Shown: piece by piece, positions 10,037 through 20,350 of the stretch
Layout of the letters: every line of letters begins with the position of its first letter
Position numbering within the stretch: the stretch's first letter is position 1
Program-made: the position numbers and the translations under genes
The notes under the pieces: model-generated
What the model saw: only the letters and a program-made list of their open reading frames with translations
Told to the model about the DNA's origin: nothing
Databases searched by the model: none
DNA from: Trypanosoma brucei gambiense DAL972
Lineage: Eukaryota > Euglenozoa > Kinetoplastea > Trypanosomatida > Trypanosomatidae
DNA length: 64,000 bases
NCBI RefSeq assembly: GCF_000210295.1
Contig: NC_026738.1
Location: forward strand, 434,001-498,000
Direction of reading: 5' to 3'

Positions 10037-12244
10037 CTATACATTGGGAAATTCTATGTCACCTTCCCTCCCAGTAAAGTATGAGCCGACAATTGTAATG
10101 TCTTTGTCGGCAATCGCAGCCGCCTCTTTGTACAACTCTGGTGTCACTCCAATGAGTCGCCTAAATGTTATCTGTTGTTCGTCGTTAAGGTTTGGCTCCG
10201 GTAGGATGAAGTTAACCTTCTTGGACTCTGGAAGAAGTTTCTTTACCTCAATGTTCGTCACGAAAGGTAAGAAAAGCATTTTACCCTTCGAAACGCATGG
10301 GGCCGTTTCACCCTGTGATGGCCCCACAGTGTTCACAAGGGAAAGCGACGAGACCGTTTTTGGCTTATAGCGTGCCGATAGACTTGGAAGCCCCGTTGTG
10401 TTCACGTAGTCATGGTCAGGTGCCGCGTAAAGTATCCATACCTCCGCGTTGTGGTAGCCTGGGAGCGTAATATCACCAGTATAAGCCACATCCTTGGGAG
10501 AGAAATTGAGAAACGAAAGCAGCTCTCGTCTGCCTTCTTCAGGATACAGCAACACCACCGCCACCGCCACCACATTTGCGCAGGATGGCATCACAATGAA
10601 GCGCGTAAGTCCCTCCTTCACTTGATATCGCAGCGGTTCCAATAATTTGCATATAGATGGACTAAAATACTGGCAAGGTATCTGTGGTGTCGGGTTGGCA
10701 ACAAAGGTAACTAAGGCTTGATAAGCAACAACGGGGACAAATGGCTCCTCGGAAATCAGGTCCGAGAAGGGATCTTTTCTAATCGCACGTGCACCAATCA
10801 CCATACAGTAATATCCCGACTCCGGTACCATTAGAGTGAAGGTTTCACTCATTGACGACTCCTCCCGCTGGTGCCATACCCACCTGGGTCCCAGTGCCGT
10901 AGCTGAGCTACAGTTATCTGGGAGTTCCATTAATGTTCCTCTAAAGAGAACACAGCACAACTCGAAATGCTCCGGGTCCTCGTTGAAAAGTTTGATGTAA
11001 AATGGTGTGGACCGCGTGATGCTAGAGCACCGACGCCCAGAAGGGTCCAGGGCCAGGGGAAAACGGAAGAAATCATGTGTCATCAACGGTTCACCTTCCC
11101 ACACGGTTTTCCTCTTCGGTGTCTGCAGCAACGAGTGGCGCGCACGTTTGGGGAAATGTGTGCTGAAAAACTTTTCTGGATGTGTGTTAAAGTAGAAATC
11201 TTCCATACGCTTCACCTGTGAACAAAAGGGGGCTAACAGGGGGCCTTCAAGTATGCTCCGCTGCGGTGTTGCTTGTTGGGCGGGAGCGGCCCTTCCCTTA
11301 CGACCCGTGCTTTCACCCTGCTGATTTGGTTTACCTTTTGGAACATCTTCGGAGGCATCCCCCGGCCGATTGACAGATAAACATTGACCTGAATGAGCGG
11401 AGAGCATCACATCCACGAGATACGAAAGCGGCGGGTCGTCATCCACGGGAATTTGAACAAGGTTCCACGCCCATTCAATACTTTTTCCTGGGGGGCGTCT
11501 CCGCAGAAATCCTTCTACCACTTCGCCCTTAATCCCAGCCAACTGAAGGAACTTCTGATATATTTGGGCCATCCCAATGCAGGTAGCACGGCGTTGCGCC
11601 AGCACTTCCTCAAACAAGTCCATGGACCACAGGGATACGACGGTGTGTGATGCCGCCGATGATTTTTTTTTGTGGCTACGCGACGATGCGACACTGTTCC
11701 CTTCTTCCTTTTTGCCAGCACCAGCAGGCGCAGGTACGCTCGCTGCAGCTTCATCCCCCTGTTGTTGGGGAAGTTCAGGGTTAATATTGTTGCAAAGCCA
11801 GCAATACAATGTTCTCGCCTTCTTCAGCGCACACTGTGAAGCGGACTGCCGCCACGTAACCCGTTTGAAGGGTTCAATGAGCCGCGTCACAATTTCATGT
11901 GGTCTAGTCACTCCTTCTAGTGGCCCGACTTCGCGTGCCCATGCGTCAGCTTCCTCTCGTTCTTCTTTCCCAATACCCCACTGGGCACCAGGCAGAAGTT
12001 CCACTGACCGCGCAGGTGCGCGCCGGCCTCCGATCCGTGGGGCCTCTCTCAAGTGCTTGGTTTCCCTCTCAATGGAGAAGCCAAAGTGGTGAAGATAATC
12101 AGCGTAGTGCCGCAACTGTAGATCAAAGATGGACGGCTTTACCGTCTCGGTGTATATTTCAAAAACTTTACGCCCAAAGGACTCAACTCGTGCCTCCTCA
12201 GACTCCGCCCCCGCTGCAGAGTGCGAATTCGGCTTCTTACTCAT
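10037..12244 (-). CDS. transglutaminase-fold (KY/Cyk3-type) protein with substituted catalytic His
   Basis: A 735-residue protein. Residues about 140-280 resemble the transglutaminase-like core of KY (kyphoscoliosis peptidase) and Cyk3-type proteins. The nucleophile block RRATCIGMAQIYQKFLQLAG has Cys222, the block normally reading HAWN reads WAWN at 258-261, and the Asp block YLVDVM has Asp278. The catalytic His is therefore replaced by Trp258; the codon is TGG. The middle (about 165-200 and 285-330) is low-complexity Lys/Ser/Gln/Pro. Residues about 390-700 are beta-rich, with the paired 'ESGYYCMVIGAR' style blocks seen in the Ig-like C-terminal part of KY-family proteins. It is likely a non-catalytic scaffold, perhaps cytoskeletal by analogy with KY and Cyk3; that role is inference. 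Gene spacing to the FMO-like gene is only 288 bp. Confidence 0.75.
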   Translation of the reverse strand: MSKKPNSHSAAGAESEEARVESFGRKVFEIYTETVKPSIFDLQLRHYADYLHHFGFSIERETKHLREAPRIGGRRAPARSVELLPGAQWGIGKEEREEADAWAREVGPLEGVTRPHEIVTRLIEPFKRVTWRQSASQCALKKARTLYCWLCNNINPELPQQQGDEAAASVPAPAGAGKKEEGNSVASSRSHKKKSSAASHTVVSLWSMDLFEEVLAQRRATCIGMAQIYQKFLQLAGIKGEVVEGFLRRRPPGKSIEWAWNLVQIPVDDDPPLSYLVDVMLSAHSGQCLSVNRPGDASEDVPKGKPNQQGESTGRKGRAAPAQQATPQRSILEGPLLAPFCSQVKRMEDFYFNTHPEKFFSTHFPKRARHSLLQTPKRKTVWEGEPLMTHDFFRFPLALDPSGRRCSSITRSTPFYIKLFNEDPEHFELCCVLFRGTLMELPDNCSSATALGPRWVWHQREESSMSETFTLMVPESGYYCMVIGARAIRKDPFSDLISEEPFVPVVAYQALVTFVANPTPQIPCQYFSPSICKLLEPLRYQVKEGLTRFIVMPSCANVVAVAVVLLYPEEGRRELLSFLNFSPKDVAYTGDITLPGYHNAEVWILYAAPDHDYVNTTGLPSLSARYKPKTVSSLSLVNTVGPSQGETAPCVSKGKMLFLPFVTNIEVKKLLPESKKVNFILPEPNLNDEQQITFRRLIGVTPELYKEAAAIADKDITIVGSYFTGREGDIEFPNV

Positions 12245-13556
12245 CCTTCTGAGGAGCCACTTCTAAGCTTCAGAATACAGAAAGCGGGGTAGAAAAGCAC
12301 ATATGTATATATATATATATATAAGTGTGTGTGTATGTGTGTTTGCTCCGGAAGAATGGCACAGTGCGGCTGCATGGGTAAGAAAAAATCCCTCTGACAG
12401 TAAAGGGACACCAGAAACGACATCTTACTTGCGCAATATGAAAACAGTGTCGCAAGGGATATGCTGGCAATAATTTGGCATCCAGTGCATGATGTAGCGT
12501 AAATGGAAGCCAAAGGTAAGAGCTAAAATTACGACTCACCGTGTTTCACGAGAATCCCATCATCCTTCTATACTTAGTGCGCTCGGTCCTTAAACACTTT
12601 GAGCGACAAAAAAAAAGAAATCAACCAGGGATTGACTGGTCATTTATTTGTTTTGTTTTTTGTCTCCATTACGCGTTCTCACACATGCCTTGTCCCTGCT
12701 TTTCTCGCCTTCACATACCGTCTCTTTCCTCCGCTGGATAAAATTATTTTTAAAAAGTTGGCTACCTTTCCCTACACTTTTTTTGATTTTTCCCTTCTCT
12801 CTTTCCGTTCCCTCTTCGCATAAGAAGGAAGTAGCACCCACTCTACACCACAAACACTTCACGCTGTAGAATCGCGTACATTCGCTTCTGCTTCCCTCTC
12901 AAAATCTATGAATCACCCCACGTTGCCACATTTTTTTTTCTTTTTGCGAAACCTTCAACCACCCAGTATCTAAAAATAGTGGACAACAGAAATGCGCAGC
13001 ATAAACCACAACACAAAACAAAGATGCGCCGCAACGAATCTAAAAATAAAAAAATAATACGGGAGAGGGATGTAGTAGGTTAGCGGCGGCACAGTGCAGC
13101 AGACACACAATTAGAATTAGAGATTTCCTCGTTTAGAGTGTGCTACTGATATTTGTGAGGTGTAGGGGGGGGGGAAAAAGCTGAAACCATCTAGAAAAAT
13201 GAGGAGGGATAAGATACATAGGGATGAGGCACGAGAAAACGCCCTGTTATGTGGCAACTGCATACGTTGCAGACAACGTATGCAGTTTAAAGGAAGGATG
13301 TCCCACGCCAAAACAAAGTGGCGCGCTCATCGCTGCATTTTCATAGCGTCAGCGCGAGAACGCTTCCTTTAGTGGGTGTAGCACCGACCGAAGGTGCAAC
13401 ACAAACAAAAAAAAACAAGCGAAAGAAAAAAAAAAAAGGAGCCCCTGTGATTCACCCGTCCCATTGAGTCCCTGATGGACCATAGAGGCGAGTGTTACGT
13501 AGTTTTTAATGCTTTTGCTTTCAGGTTCTCTCCTTTTTTCTATGAAAGCTCCTGCA
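12245..13556. other. intergenic spacer
   Basis: No gene is supported. It holds a (TA)9 run at 12306-12323 followed by GT-rich sequence, A-rich blocks, and a strong inverted repeat at 13256-13287 (listed separately). Confidence 0.6.
13256..13287 (-). other. 14-bp perfect hairpin downstream of the carrier gene
   Basis: Arm 13256-13269 (aactgcatacgttg) is the exact reverse complement of 13274-13287, separated by a 4-nt loop. It begins about 270 nt beyond the stop codon of the carrier gene on the transcribed strand, so it could fold in that mRNA's 3' UTR. Confidence 0.85.
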
Positions 13557-14489
13557 TTATGCGGGAGCGCAAGAAACAACGGGACGTTGGACAGTGCTGA
13601 AGTAAATGAACATGGCCAGTTCAAAAGAATATATCTGTACAGCCTTACTTAGCGTGCTCCGTAACAGCTGCGGCGCAAGCCCCTTGTAAAAGCCGGGTAT
13701 GCCGTCTTGGTAATAAATGTGTCGTATTGTTGGCATAATGCGCTCATACTCGGGTTTCCCTGTCACGTAGCTGACGCTGCGCATGTGATTCATAACGACG
13801 TTGTAAGGATAAGAGACGGTGGTGGCGGCAATCTTCGCCACGGCCGAAAGCGATGCTACCGCGACAGATGTCAGAAAAAAGTTGCTGGAACCCTTGAAAC
13901 TTGCTTCGCTTGACAACCGCTTAAGAAGTTCATAGATGCTCCAGAAGAGGCCCTCTTCGACGAACCGACCCACAATATTGGTCATGGTCCCGCGGTAGAA
14001 ACCACTGAAGCCTTCGTGCTTCAGCACATCTCTAAACGTTTGCCGCACAGTTAGTTTTTCGTTAACTTGCACGCGAGTCCGCACCAGAAATATCGGCCCT
14101 AGGATCGTGTTTGTCACACACACGGCACCACAAGCCGCAATGGCAGGTTGAACATTCTGGTTGACTCCGGCAGAGGAAAGTTGGTCCTTAATGCAGCGGT
14201 ATGTAGGAAGATAAATACCATTGGAGGGAAGCGAGGCCATTAGATTTGCCGAGAGACCACGCGAAAAGGCGTGGACAATGCCTCCCTCGAAGAGGTCCCT
14301 AACAGTGTACAAGAGGCTCCTGTGTGCCTTTCCAGTGGCACTTCGGCTTACAGAGAGGCGCACACGGACGGTATCCAATGGGTTTATGACGCAGGTGGAG
14401 CAGACACCGGCAACACAACCAGACAAACAGGATGCAAGGTATTCTTGTCTTTTGGGGGTTTGAACCACATGCGATGTCGGGAGTGCCAT
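13557..14489 (-). CDS. mitochondrial carrier (SLC25) protein, nucleotide/folate-type
   Basis: A 310-residue member of the mitochondrial carrier family, three repeats of about 100 residues with paired membrane helices in the inner membrane. Repeat 1 has NPLDTVRVR at 36-44, a canonical PxDxxR signature. Repeat 2 has GPIFLVRTR at about 131-139 in place of PxD/E, resembling the PIWVVKTR form typical of the SLC25A32/33/36 branch (folate/FAD, NAD and pyrimidine-nucleotide carriers). Repeat 3 has YPYNVV at 227-232, again like that branch (YPHEVV). Glycine-aromatic blocks GFYRG and GFYKG follow repeats 2 and 3. The substrate is probably a nucleotide or cofactor, by branch inference only. Confidence 0.85.
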   Translation of the reverse strand: MALPTSHVVQTPKRQEYLASCLSGCVAGVCSTCVINPLDTVRVRLSVSRSATGKAHRSLLYTVRDLFEGGIVHAFSRGLSANLMASLPSNGIYLPTYRCIKDQLSSAGVNQNVQPAIAACGAVCVTNTILGPIFLVRTRVQVNEKLTVRQTFRDVLKHEGFSGFYRGTMTNIVGRFVEEGLFWSIYELLKRLSSEASFKGSSNFFLTSVAVASLSAVAKIAATTVSYPYNVVMNHMRSVSYVTGKPEYERIMPTIRHIYYQDGIPGFYKGLAPQLLRSTLSKAVQIYSFELAMFIYFSTVQRPVVSCAPA

Positions 14490-14996
14490 TTTTTTTTTTC
14501 CTCCCTACTCTTATCTAAAATTTCTAGTGCCCTTTTGTTTCCTTACACAATAGCAAGGTTGTGGATAATGGCCGTGCCTCTAACAAAGCTACAGAGCACA
14601 CCGGGTGCACTTGCGCGCGTGCGTGAATTGAAAGAAAAATTGCGGAAACAGAGAATACTTGAAAGTAGAGGGGCCACAACAGGGGCTGAAATAAACTAGC
14701 GGATCAGCGAGGGTGACAGCATCCAGAAATACGCAGCCCTCTGTAAGTAATAAGTGACTGGTAGGCAACTCTGTGTGTTAAACGAACCTTTAAAACATCG
14801 GTAACATTACTTAAACGCGTAGTGGGTGGCTTTTTTACCTAAACGCGGGAACGTCCCTGCTTGTGGCGCGCCCTCCTCGTATTTCGCGGGCCGACACCCA
14901 TATGCACGCACGGACATCCCTGCTCCGCTTTCGGGAACGGCTTCACTCCTTTCCCCAACTTTTTTCAGCCATCCCACACCCAACATTTGTGCTACT
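14490..14996. other. intergenic spacer
   Basis: No gene is supported on the minus strand. Top-strand purines at about 14628-14680 form a polypyrimidine tract on the minus strand, placed to splice the carrier mRNA. A 43-codon top-strand reading frame at 14568-14699 overlaps that tract and was rejected. Confidence 0.6.
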
Positions 14997-17258
14997 TTAA
15001 TGCCTCGACATGCGCCTTTTATGGCGCGACTTCTTCATACTTTTCACGCCACCGCGATGCTTATAGGCGGGCTTCCCATTCTTTTCCCTACTTTCTGCCC
15101 GCCTTGTCTTCCTCGCATCACGTATCTTTTTCTTCTTCAGCTTCTTCACTATACCCGCCTGTAACTTGTTTTGTGATTTGCGCTGCAGTTCACGTGCGGC
15201 GTTTTTCGCCCTTTCATTGGCACGGGCCTTCGTTTCGCGCTGCGCCCGCCGCTCATTACGCTGCTTTTTCAAAAACTTGTTTTCCTCACGATCCCAATTT
15301 GCCAACTCCTGCTGAAATTGGTTGACAGTAACCTCCGCTTCAGTTTCATACACCCGCCGGGCCTCCTCCTCACGTTTCTTTTGTTCCGTGTGGCTCAGGC
15401 ACCAGACCCTCCGCGGGCGCACGGCGGCGCTTTCAGTAAGAATTTTCTCTCCTGCCTCTCGGCCGTACCGGCGTTCCGCACGTTCAATTTTCGTGTGCAG
15501 TTCCTCCGCTGCAAGTTCGGCCCGCACTTGGGGAAACGCGGCGTCGATCTTTTTAATGGCCTCCTGCAGCAGCTCCTCTGGGACATCGCGACGCCGTACG
15601 GTGGCCGCTTGATGATTGCTCACCACACCGCTTACCGCCAGTATCTTTCGCATAATATCCGAGTCCCTGCTCTCATCAACCAGCGAGACCGCGGTCCCAC
15701 TACCGCCGATGCGGGCGGTACGGCCCACTCGGTGAATGTATGCAGTGAGTGTTGGTGGGAGATCGAAGTTTATGACTGTCGAAACGTCTTTTATGTCTAA
15801 TCCACGCGAGGCGACATCAGTGGAGAAGAGGTAGTTTACTTCACCAGACGCGAACTTCTCTAAAGAGGCGAAGCGCTCCTCTTGGAGCTGATTACCCTGT
15901 AGCTCTACGCTGGGAAAACCAATCACGTTGAAGAGGAGACGTAATCGGTGTGCAGTGGTGCGGTAGCGAGTGAATATCAACGTTTTCTCTCGGAAATAAC
16001 CTGTGCATAGCGCCACCAAGTAACGTGACTTGACCTTAGTCATGTGTTCCGCCTCGCTTTCAGATTCCTCCGGGTGATTCTGACGCCCTTCGCTCTGCGG
16101 TTTATCACGCGAGCGTTTAGAGCGGGTCTTCTTTTGACACCCCTCCGCAGAAGGGGCTACGTCACCGCGATTTTCCTCAGTAGATTGCAGGGATGTATCA
16201 GCATGCAGACGAACGCGAACAAACTGCTGACGCAGTTTGGCCTGAAGAGCAACATGGCCGATGTCCACATTCTTTGGTTTAAATAGATGTTCTTTCGCAA
16301 ACTCATCTACTTCTGTCGTCATTGTTGCAGAAAACATCAATACCTGACGCGTTTCCTCCGGCACGCGTTTGAGAATGTCCACCACCTGGTCCCGGAGCAC
16401 AACAGTCAACATCTTGTCGCACTCGTCAAGCACAACTACTTCGACCCCCGTTATATCGACAGCACTTTGTGCACCCTTGTGGTTGTGGATCAAATCAACT
16501 AGCCGACCAGGTGTTGCAACAAGAATATCTGGACAAGCCTCAAGGGCAGCCAGCTGGGCAGAGGGTGATACGCCTCCAATTGCCAGTGACACTTGCAAAC
16601 CCGTGGTGAATGCCAAAAATTGTTGTAGAACCTGCTGGCATTGCATACCCAATTCCCGTGTGGGAACCAAAACAATGGCCCGGATGTAGCGACGCTTGCT
16701 GTTCATACGCGTCTGCTTCATGGGAGCTCTCGTGAGGAGGAGATGCAACAACGGTAGCAGGAAGGCGGCTGTCTTGCCAGACCCAGTTACCGCCCGCGCG
16801 CAGACGTCGGTCCCACTAAGGATAGCCGGTATAGCTTGTGCCTGTACGGGTGTGGGTGAAATGTACCCTATGTGACTAATGGCGCGGACAAGGGCCTTGC
16901 AGAGACCCAACTCAATCCACATCACCTTGTCTTGTGTCTGCTGACCCGAGCGTTTGTGGCTGTTACCCCCCGTGGAGATTGTCTCACCAGGCATCAACTG
17001 AGCATAGTCCTGGTCTCCGGATAGCTGGTGGGACATGGGAACACTTCTAACGCCGGTAATACCCTGGAAAAACGACGGTGTATCCTCCAACATAACTTCG
17101 GTAGCCACGGATGGAGCAGTAAGATCATTTCCTTGGCTACTTTTACCCGAACGGACACCTATGCGTCTACTGCTTGTCGCGGCGGTGTTACCACAGCGCA
17201 ATGAGCCCCGCCGGGGTTCCGCGGAGGTCGCTCTCCGCCGCAACGGGGTCGGTGGCAT
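14997..17258 (-). CDS. DRS1: DEAD-box RNA helicase, Drs1/DDX27 type (DECD variant)
   Basis: A 753-residue ATP-dependent RNA helicase, expected in the nucleolus for large-subunit rRNA processing. The Q-motif region GYISPTPVQAQ is at 131-141, motif I AVTGSGKT at 156-163, Ia PTREL at 199-203, Ib TPGR at 249-252, motif II DECD at 278-281, motif III SAT at 310-312, motif V STDVASRGLD at 479-488 and motif VI HRVGRTAR at 509-516. After the helicase core come RAERRYGREAGEK and RPRRVWC, corresponding to the 'RPKRTWF' block of Drs1/DDX27. The last 110 residues are a Lys/Arg-rich nucleolar-type tail. An insertion of about 60 charged residues (355-410) separates the two RecA lobes. Motif II is DECD rather than DEAD. 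Confidence 0.88.
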   Translation of the reverse strand: MPPTPLRRRATSAEPRRGSLRCGNTAATSSRRIGVRSGKSSQGNDLTAPSVATEVMLEDTPSFFQGITGVRSVPMSHQLSGDQDYAQLMPGETISTGGNSHKRSGQQTQDKVMWIELGLCKALVRAISHIGYISPTPVQAQAIPAILSGTDVCARAVTGSGKTAAFLLPLLHLLLTRAPMKQTRMNSKRRYIRAIVLVPTRELGMQCQQVLQQFLAFTTGLQVSLAIGGVSPSAQLAALEACPDILVATPGRLVDLIHNHKGAQSAVDITGVEVVVLDECDKMLTVVLRDQVVDILKRVPEETRQVLMFSATMTTEVDEFAKEHLFKPKNVDIGHVALQAKLRQQFVRVRLHADTSLQSTEENRGDVAPSAEGCQKKTRSKRSRDKPQSEGRQNHPEESESEAEHMTKVKSRYLVALCTGYFREKTLIFTRYRTTAHRLRLLFNVIGFPSVELQGNQLQEERFASLEKFASGEVNYLFSTDVASRGLDIKDVSTVINFDLPPTLTAYIHRVGRTARIGGSGTAVSLVDESRDSDIMRKILAVSGVVSNHQAATVRRRDVPEELLQEAIKKIDAAFPQVRAELAAEELHTKIERAERRYGREAGEKILTESAAVRPRRVWCLSHTEQKKREEEARRVYETEAEVTVNQFQQELANWDREENKFLKKQRNERRAQRETKARANERAKNAARELQRKSQNKLQAGIVKKLKKKKIRDARKTRRAESREKNGKPAYKHRGGVKSMKKSRHKRRMSRH

Positions 17259-18950
17259 CCCGTTCGACTTCTCCCCTCTTTCGTATTACACGTCACGGTG
17301 CCTTGGCTTACACGCGGGGGCTTCCTTCAGCGCCTTTTCTCCCTTTACAGGTAGTAACTGCCGTCACTGGTAAAAATATCCAACAGACGCCCACGGTGTG
17401 AACTCATTGAGATACAAAGACGGAAAAGGAAAGCGATATAAGGGGAGGTGGATGGTGGAAAACATGTAGAGAGTTCAGGAATAAAAACGGATACCTTCGA
17501 AGCAGTTAAAACAAAAAAAAAGGAGATGAAACAAAAAGAAAAAGCGTCACGTCCCCCCTTGCTACAGGCTTAGATAAATAAAATTTCAACTCAATGTTCT
17601 TAGGGGAGCGTAAAAAATTATTATATTTTTTTTTGCCAAATCTTGGCCAGGAAAAGAGTAGAGTTACTTTTGAGGGCAACAGCGCAAACAATGTGGCCAA
17701 GAAAACGTGGAATACCTTGTTTCACACTTTATTCTCACCTCACTCACTTCTTTCAATTAAAAAAAAAGTATGCGCGTACACCATTTTTGAGTGAGAACAA
17801 AAAACTCGCACGCCCTTTCCCCATTACTCTTGTATCCGCGCGAGAGCAAACGGGTGTTACCGAGTGGAAGTGAGAAAAGCAGCCGTCACAAAAAAGGAAG
17901 GAGGGGGAGGGGAAACGTACGCAGTAGAACAGATAAGAAAAGAAGAGAAATGGTGGAATAAGGATTGGGAATGAGCCAGGCGCACGCGGGCACACACACA
18001 CACACATGGTTGTGCACTTTCATACCCCTTTTCACGACCTTAAACGTGCATATCACACCATTCCTATCTCATCTTCCTGCTCTTGTGTATACGGTTCCTT
18101 CAAAATGCATCAACTTAAGCGGTGCCTCCTTCTGTGACACTTCGTTTTATCACCGATGAGTGCACCCAATAAGAAAAACAGGGAAGCGGCTGAAAGCAAC
18201 AAGGGAAGAAGGCGAGAGCAACGTGTAGTGGTAGCGCTTACAAAGTACACATGTGCGTAATGCAGGTGGAGACTCGTTCAGCACCGACGTCAACGCCATC
18301 ATCCTGAACAGCGTGGTTCCAACTCCACACACGCGTCTGTAACTGCGTTGATATTTCTACGCCCCCTTAGATATTGCATCCCTTGGCACACCGAGTGGTC
18401 GTGAAGATAGAACATTTGGGCTTAGTTTCTTTTTTCTTCTCTTTGTCCCCTTCACAAACCACTTTGGGGCCTCTTTACACTTAAGGACGTTGCTCTTCTT
18501 TCCTTCCCTGTCGTTTTCCAATGACATTTGCCACCTCCGTAAAGAAATCGGCACTTTTCTTAAGGTGCGCGCAAGTAAACAAACTGAAAGATTTGTCACG
18601 TCACCATGAGCGTGGCCCAGCAGACCAGTGTTGTTAGTTGGATTGTTCAGCGTGCCTTGTGGGAGGTGGGAAGAATATGTGTTCATTCGTGATAATAATG
18701 GAGATCACCCAAGGAAGGAAGTGTGGTAGGAAGTGGAGATTAAAACGTAGTTTCGTCCGCACTTACCCTCATGGGCGCAGCGCAAAACTACCTTACAACG
18801 GAGACGCAGATCCCACTTCTCTTTCTTTTCTCTTACTTTCTTTCCCTCTTTCGTTTTTCACATTATTCATCTTACCATTTCAATATACTGCGAGGGGAAG
18901 GGTGAGAAAATGAGGGGTTAAGAAACGAGGAAGAAAAGCAGAAAAAACGG

Positions 18951-18968
18951 GCCCACTGTTCAGTGGGC
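18951..18968 (-). other. short hairpin (8-bp arms)
   Basis: gcccactg and cagtgggc face each other across two bases. A physical hairpin would have 7 pairs and a 4-nt loop. It is only about as strong as chance allows, but lies 250 nt from a stronger hairpin in the same presumed 3' UTR. Confidence 0.5.
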
Positions 18969-19212
18969 AAAGCCATAACTTGGGACGTCGCCCCACTGCC
19001 CCTCATCCATTTCATTCACAACCCCTACATAACGCCATGCACACACTGCCCATGACAGTCAGTTTTCACTTTGCTCTCCACAGCATCCAGCCGGTAGAAC
19101 AGAATATATGCCCGCTTCGGCGACCGTAGTCCAAGTGTCCACTTCCCTATAGCGACAACTTCATCATGTTCTATTAAAACGTGCACCCACCAGGTGACAG
19201 CAGCACCATAAA

Positions 19213-19265
19213 GTGGAGAATGGGTCACTAGAGAAAAAGTGGTAAAAACAGTGACCCATTCCCAC
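19213..19265 (-). other. 16-pair hairpin with one bulge in the ZC3H12 downstream region
   Basis: Arm 19218-19229 (gaatgggtcact) is the exact reverse complement of 19250-19261, with a 20-nt loop. After a bulged A (19217) the stem continues for four more pairs (19213-19216 with 19262-19265). It lies about 1.1 kb downstream of the ZC3H12-like stop codon on the transcribed strand. Confidence 0.8.
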
Positions 19266-20350
19266 AACACACAGTGTTCCTCTTCCTATGGTTCTTTCAC
19301 ATTCATCAAATCGATTAATTTCCTATTTCCACCCTTTTCTTGCCCACCATCACCGCAGCTCCAGCGCGAACGTCGCCACATTAACAGCAAACCCCCAAAA
19401 TCAGCAGGATAAAAAAAAAAAATGTGCCCACCCCCTCCAAGTACATTTTGCATTACTGTCCCTACTACCCCCAAGCACATCTCATGCATTTTTGGTATTA
19501 ACTCCTGCATGCAGAGCGCATTGGACACACACACACACAGACATATAAATATATATGGTTTTCCCGTGTGTATGTACGATGAGGAGAGAAGGACACCCTC
19601 AACCCTCCCGCACTTTGCTTTACCTCTAAAATGGGAAAAAGAATTGCTCTGAGCGCCGATTGAGGCTCCCTGTCGTAAACGATTCTCGAAAAACCAATTA
19701 CCCTTCCCAAATCCCTTTCTTACTCTCCCTCTCTGTTTGTTTTCAGGTGTAGAGTCACTCCAGATTCTTGTAGGTCGTAAACAACTTTATGCGCATACAC
19801 ACGCATTCGCACGGCTCTACCTTGCAGTGATGGGACACCCAACCGCCGCGGTGAAAAACTTTCACAATAGATAGAAAAGCAAAAACAACCTATGTAGGAG
19901 GCCCCCCCAGCCATACCATCAGTGTTAAACAGGGTCTTAAAAAAAAAAAAAAAAAGCACACACACACACACACACAAACGAAAAAAGAAAAAAAAAGAAA
20001 ATTAATGGGGATGAGTACCCAAAACAAGTTATCGTATTATTTTTTCTTCCTATTTCTACTTGAAGGGTGGCTTGCCGGTGATAAAAATACAGGAAGCGGC
20101 TCTGCACATCTGTGTCGTTCATCTTCCTTCAATAAAACGTTTTATTTTTATTTATTTTTTTTTGCAGAAACGAGTGAAGAACACCCCCACCTCCCCCGTC
20201 CCTTCCCGCGATGAATACCATATGCATACACACGCATATGTATATATATATATATATATCATGGTAGCAGCAATCGCGAAGCGGCTAAAATGTATCGGCT
20301 GCCGCGTCGCTATTCTTTTGCCAAGGGCGTTTGAATCACACGTTCCATTG

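Larger units (their letters stand above)
17259..20350. other. 3.1-kb spacer between ZC3H12-like gene and helicase
   Basis: No convincing protein gene is present. The minus-strand ORF at 18357-18686 is short, shows no domain and looks like chance. The spacer would supply a long 3' UTR for the CCCH gene and the 5' flank of the helicase. It contains hairpins at 18951-18968 and 19213-19265, a poly(A) run (about 19939-19955) joined to a CA run (19957-19976), and (TA)9 at 20241-20259. Confidence 0.55.

Noticed and set aside
11577..12092. 171-codon plus-strand ORF opposite the transglutaminase-fold gene
   Set aside because: Antisense shadow of a well-supported gene.
14568..14699. A 43-codon plus-strand ORF (MAVPLTKLQSTP...) with a T-run and AG upstream, inside the minus-strand unit
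   Set aside because: Its Lys/Arg/Glu-rich part comes from a purine tract that is the polypyrimidine splice signal of the carrier gene on the other strand. It is on the wrong strand for this transcription unit.
18357..18686. 109-codon minus-strand ORF in the ZC3H12 to helicase spacer
   Set aside because: It is on the right strand but short, has no motif, and has poor coding character. Kept as spacer.
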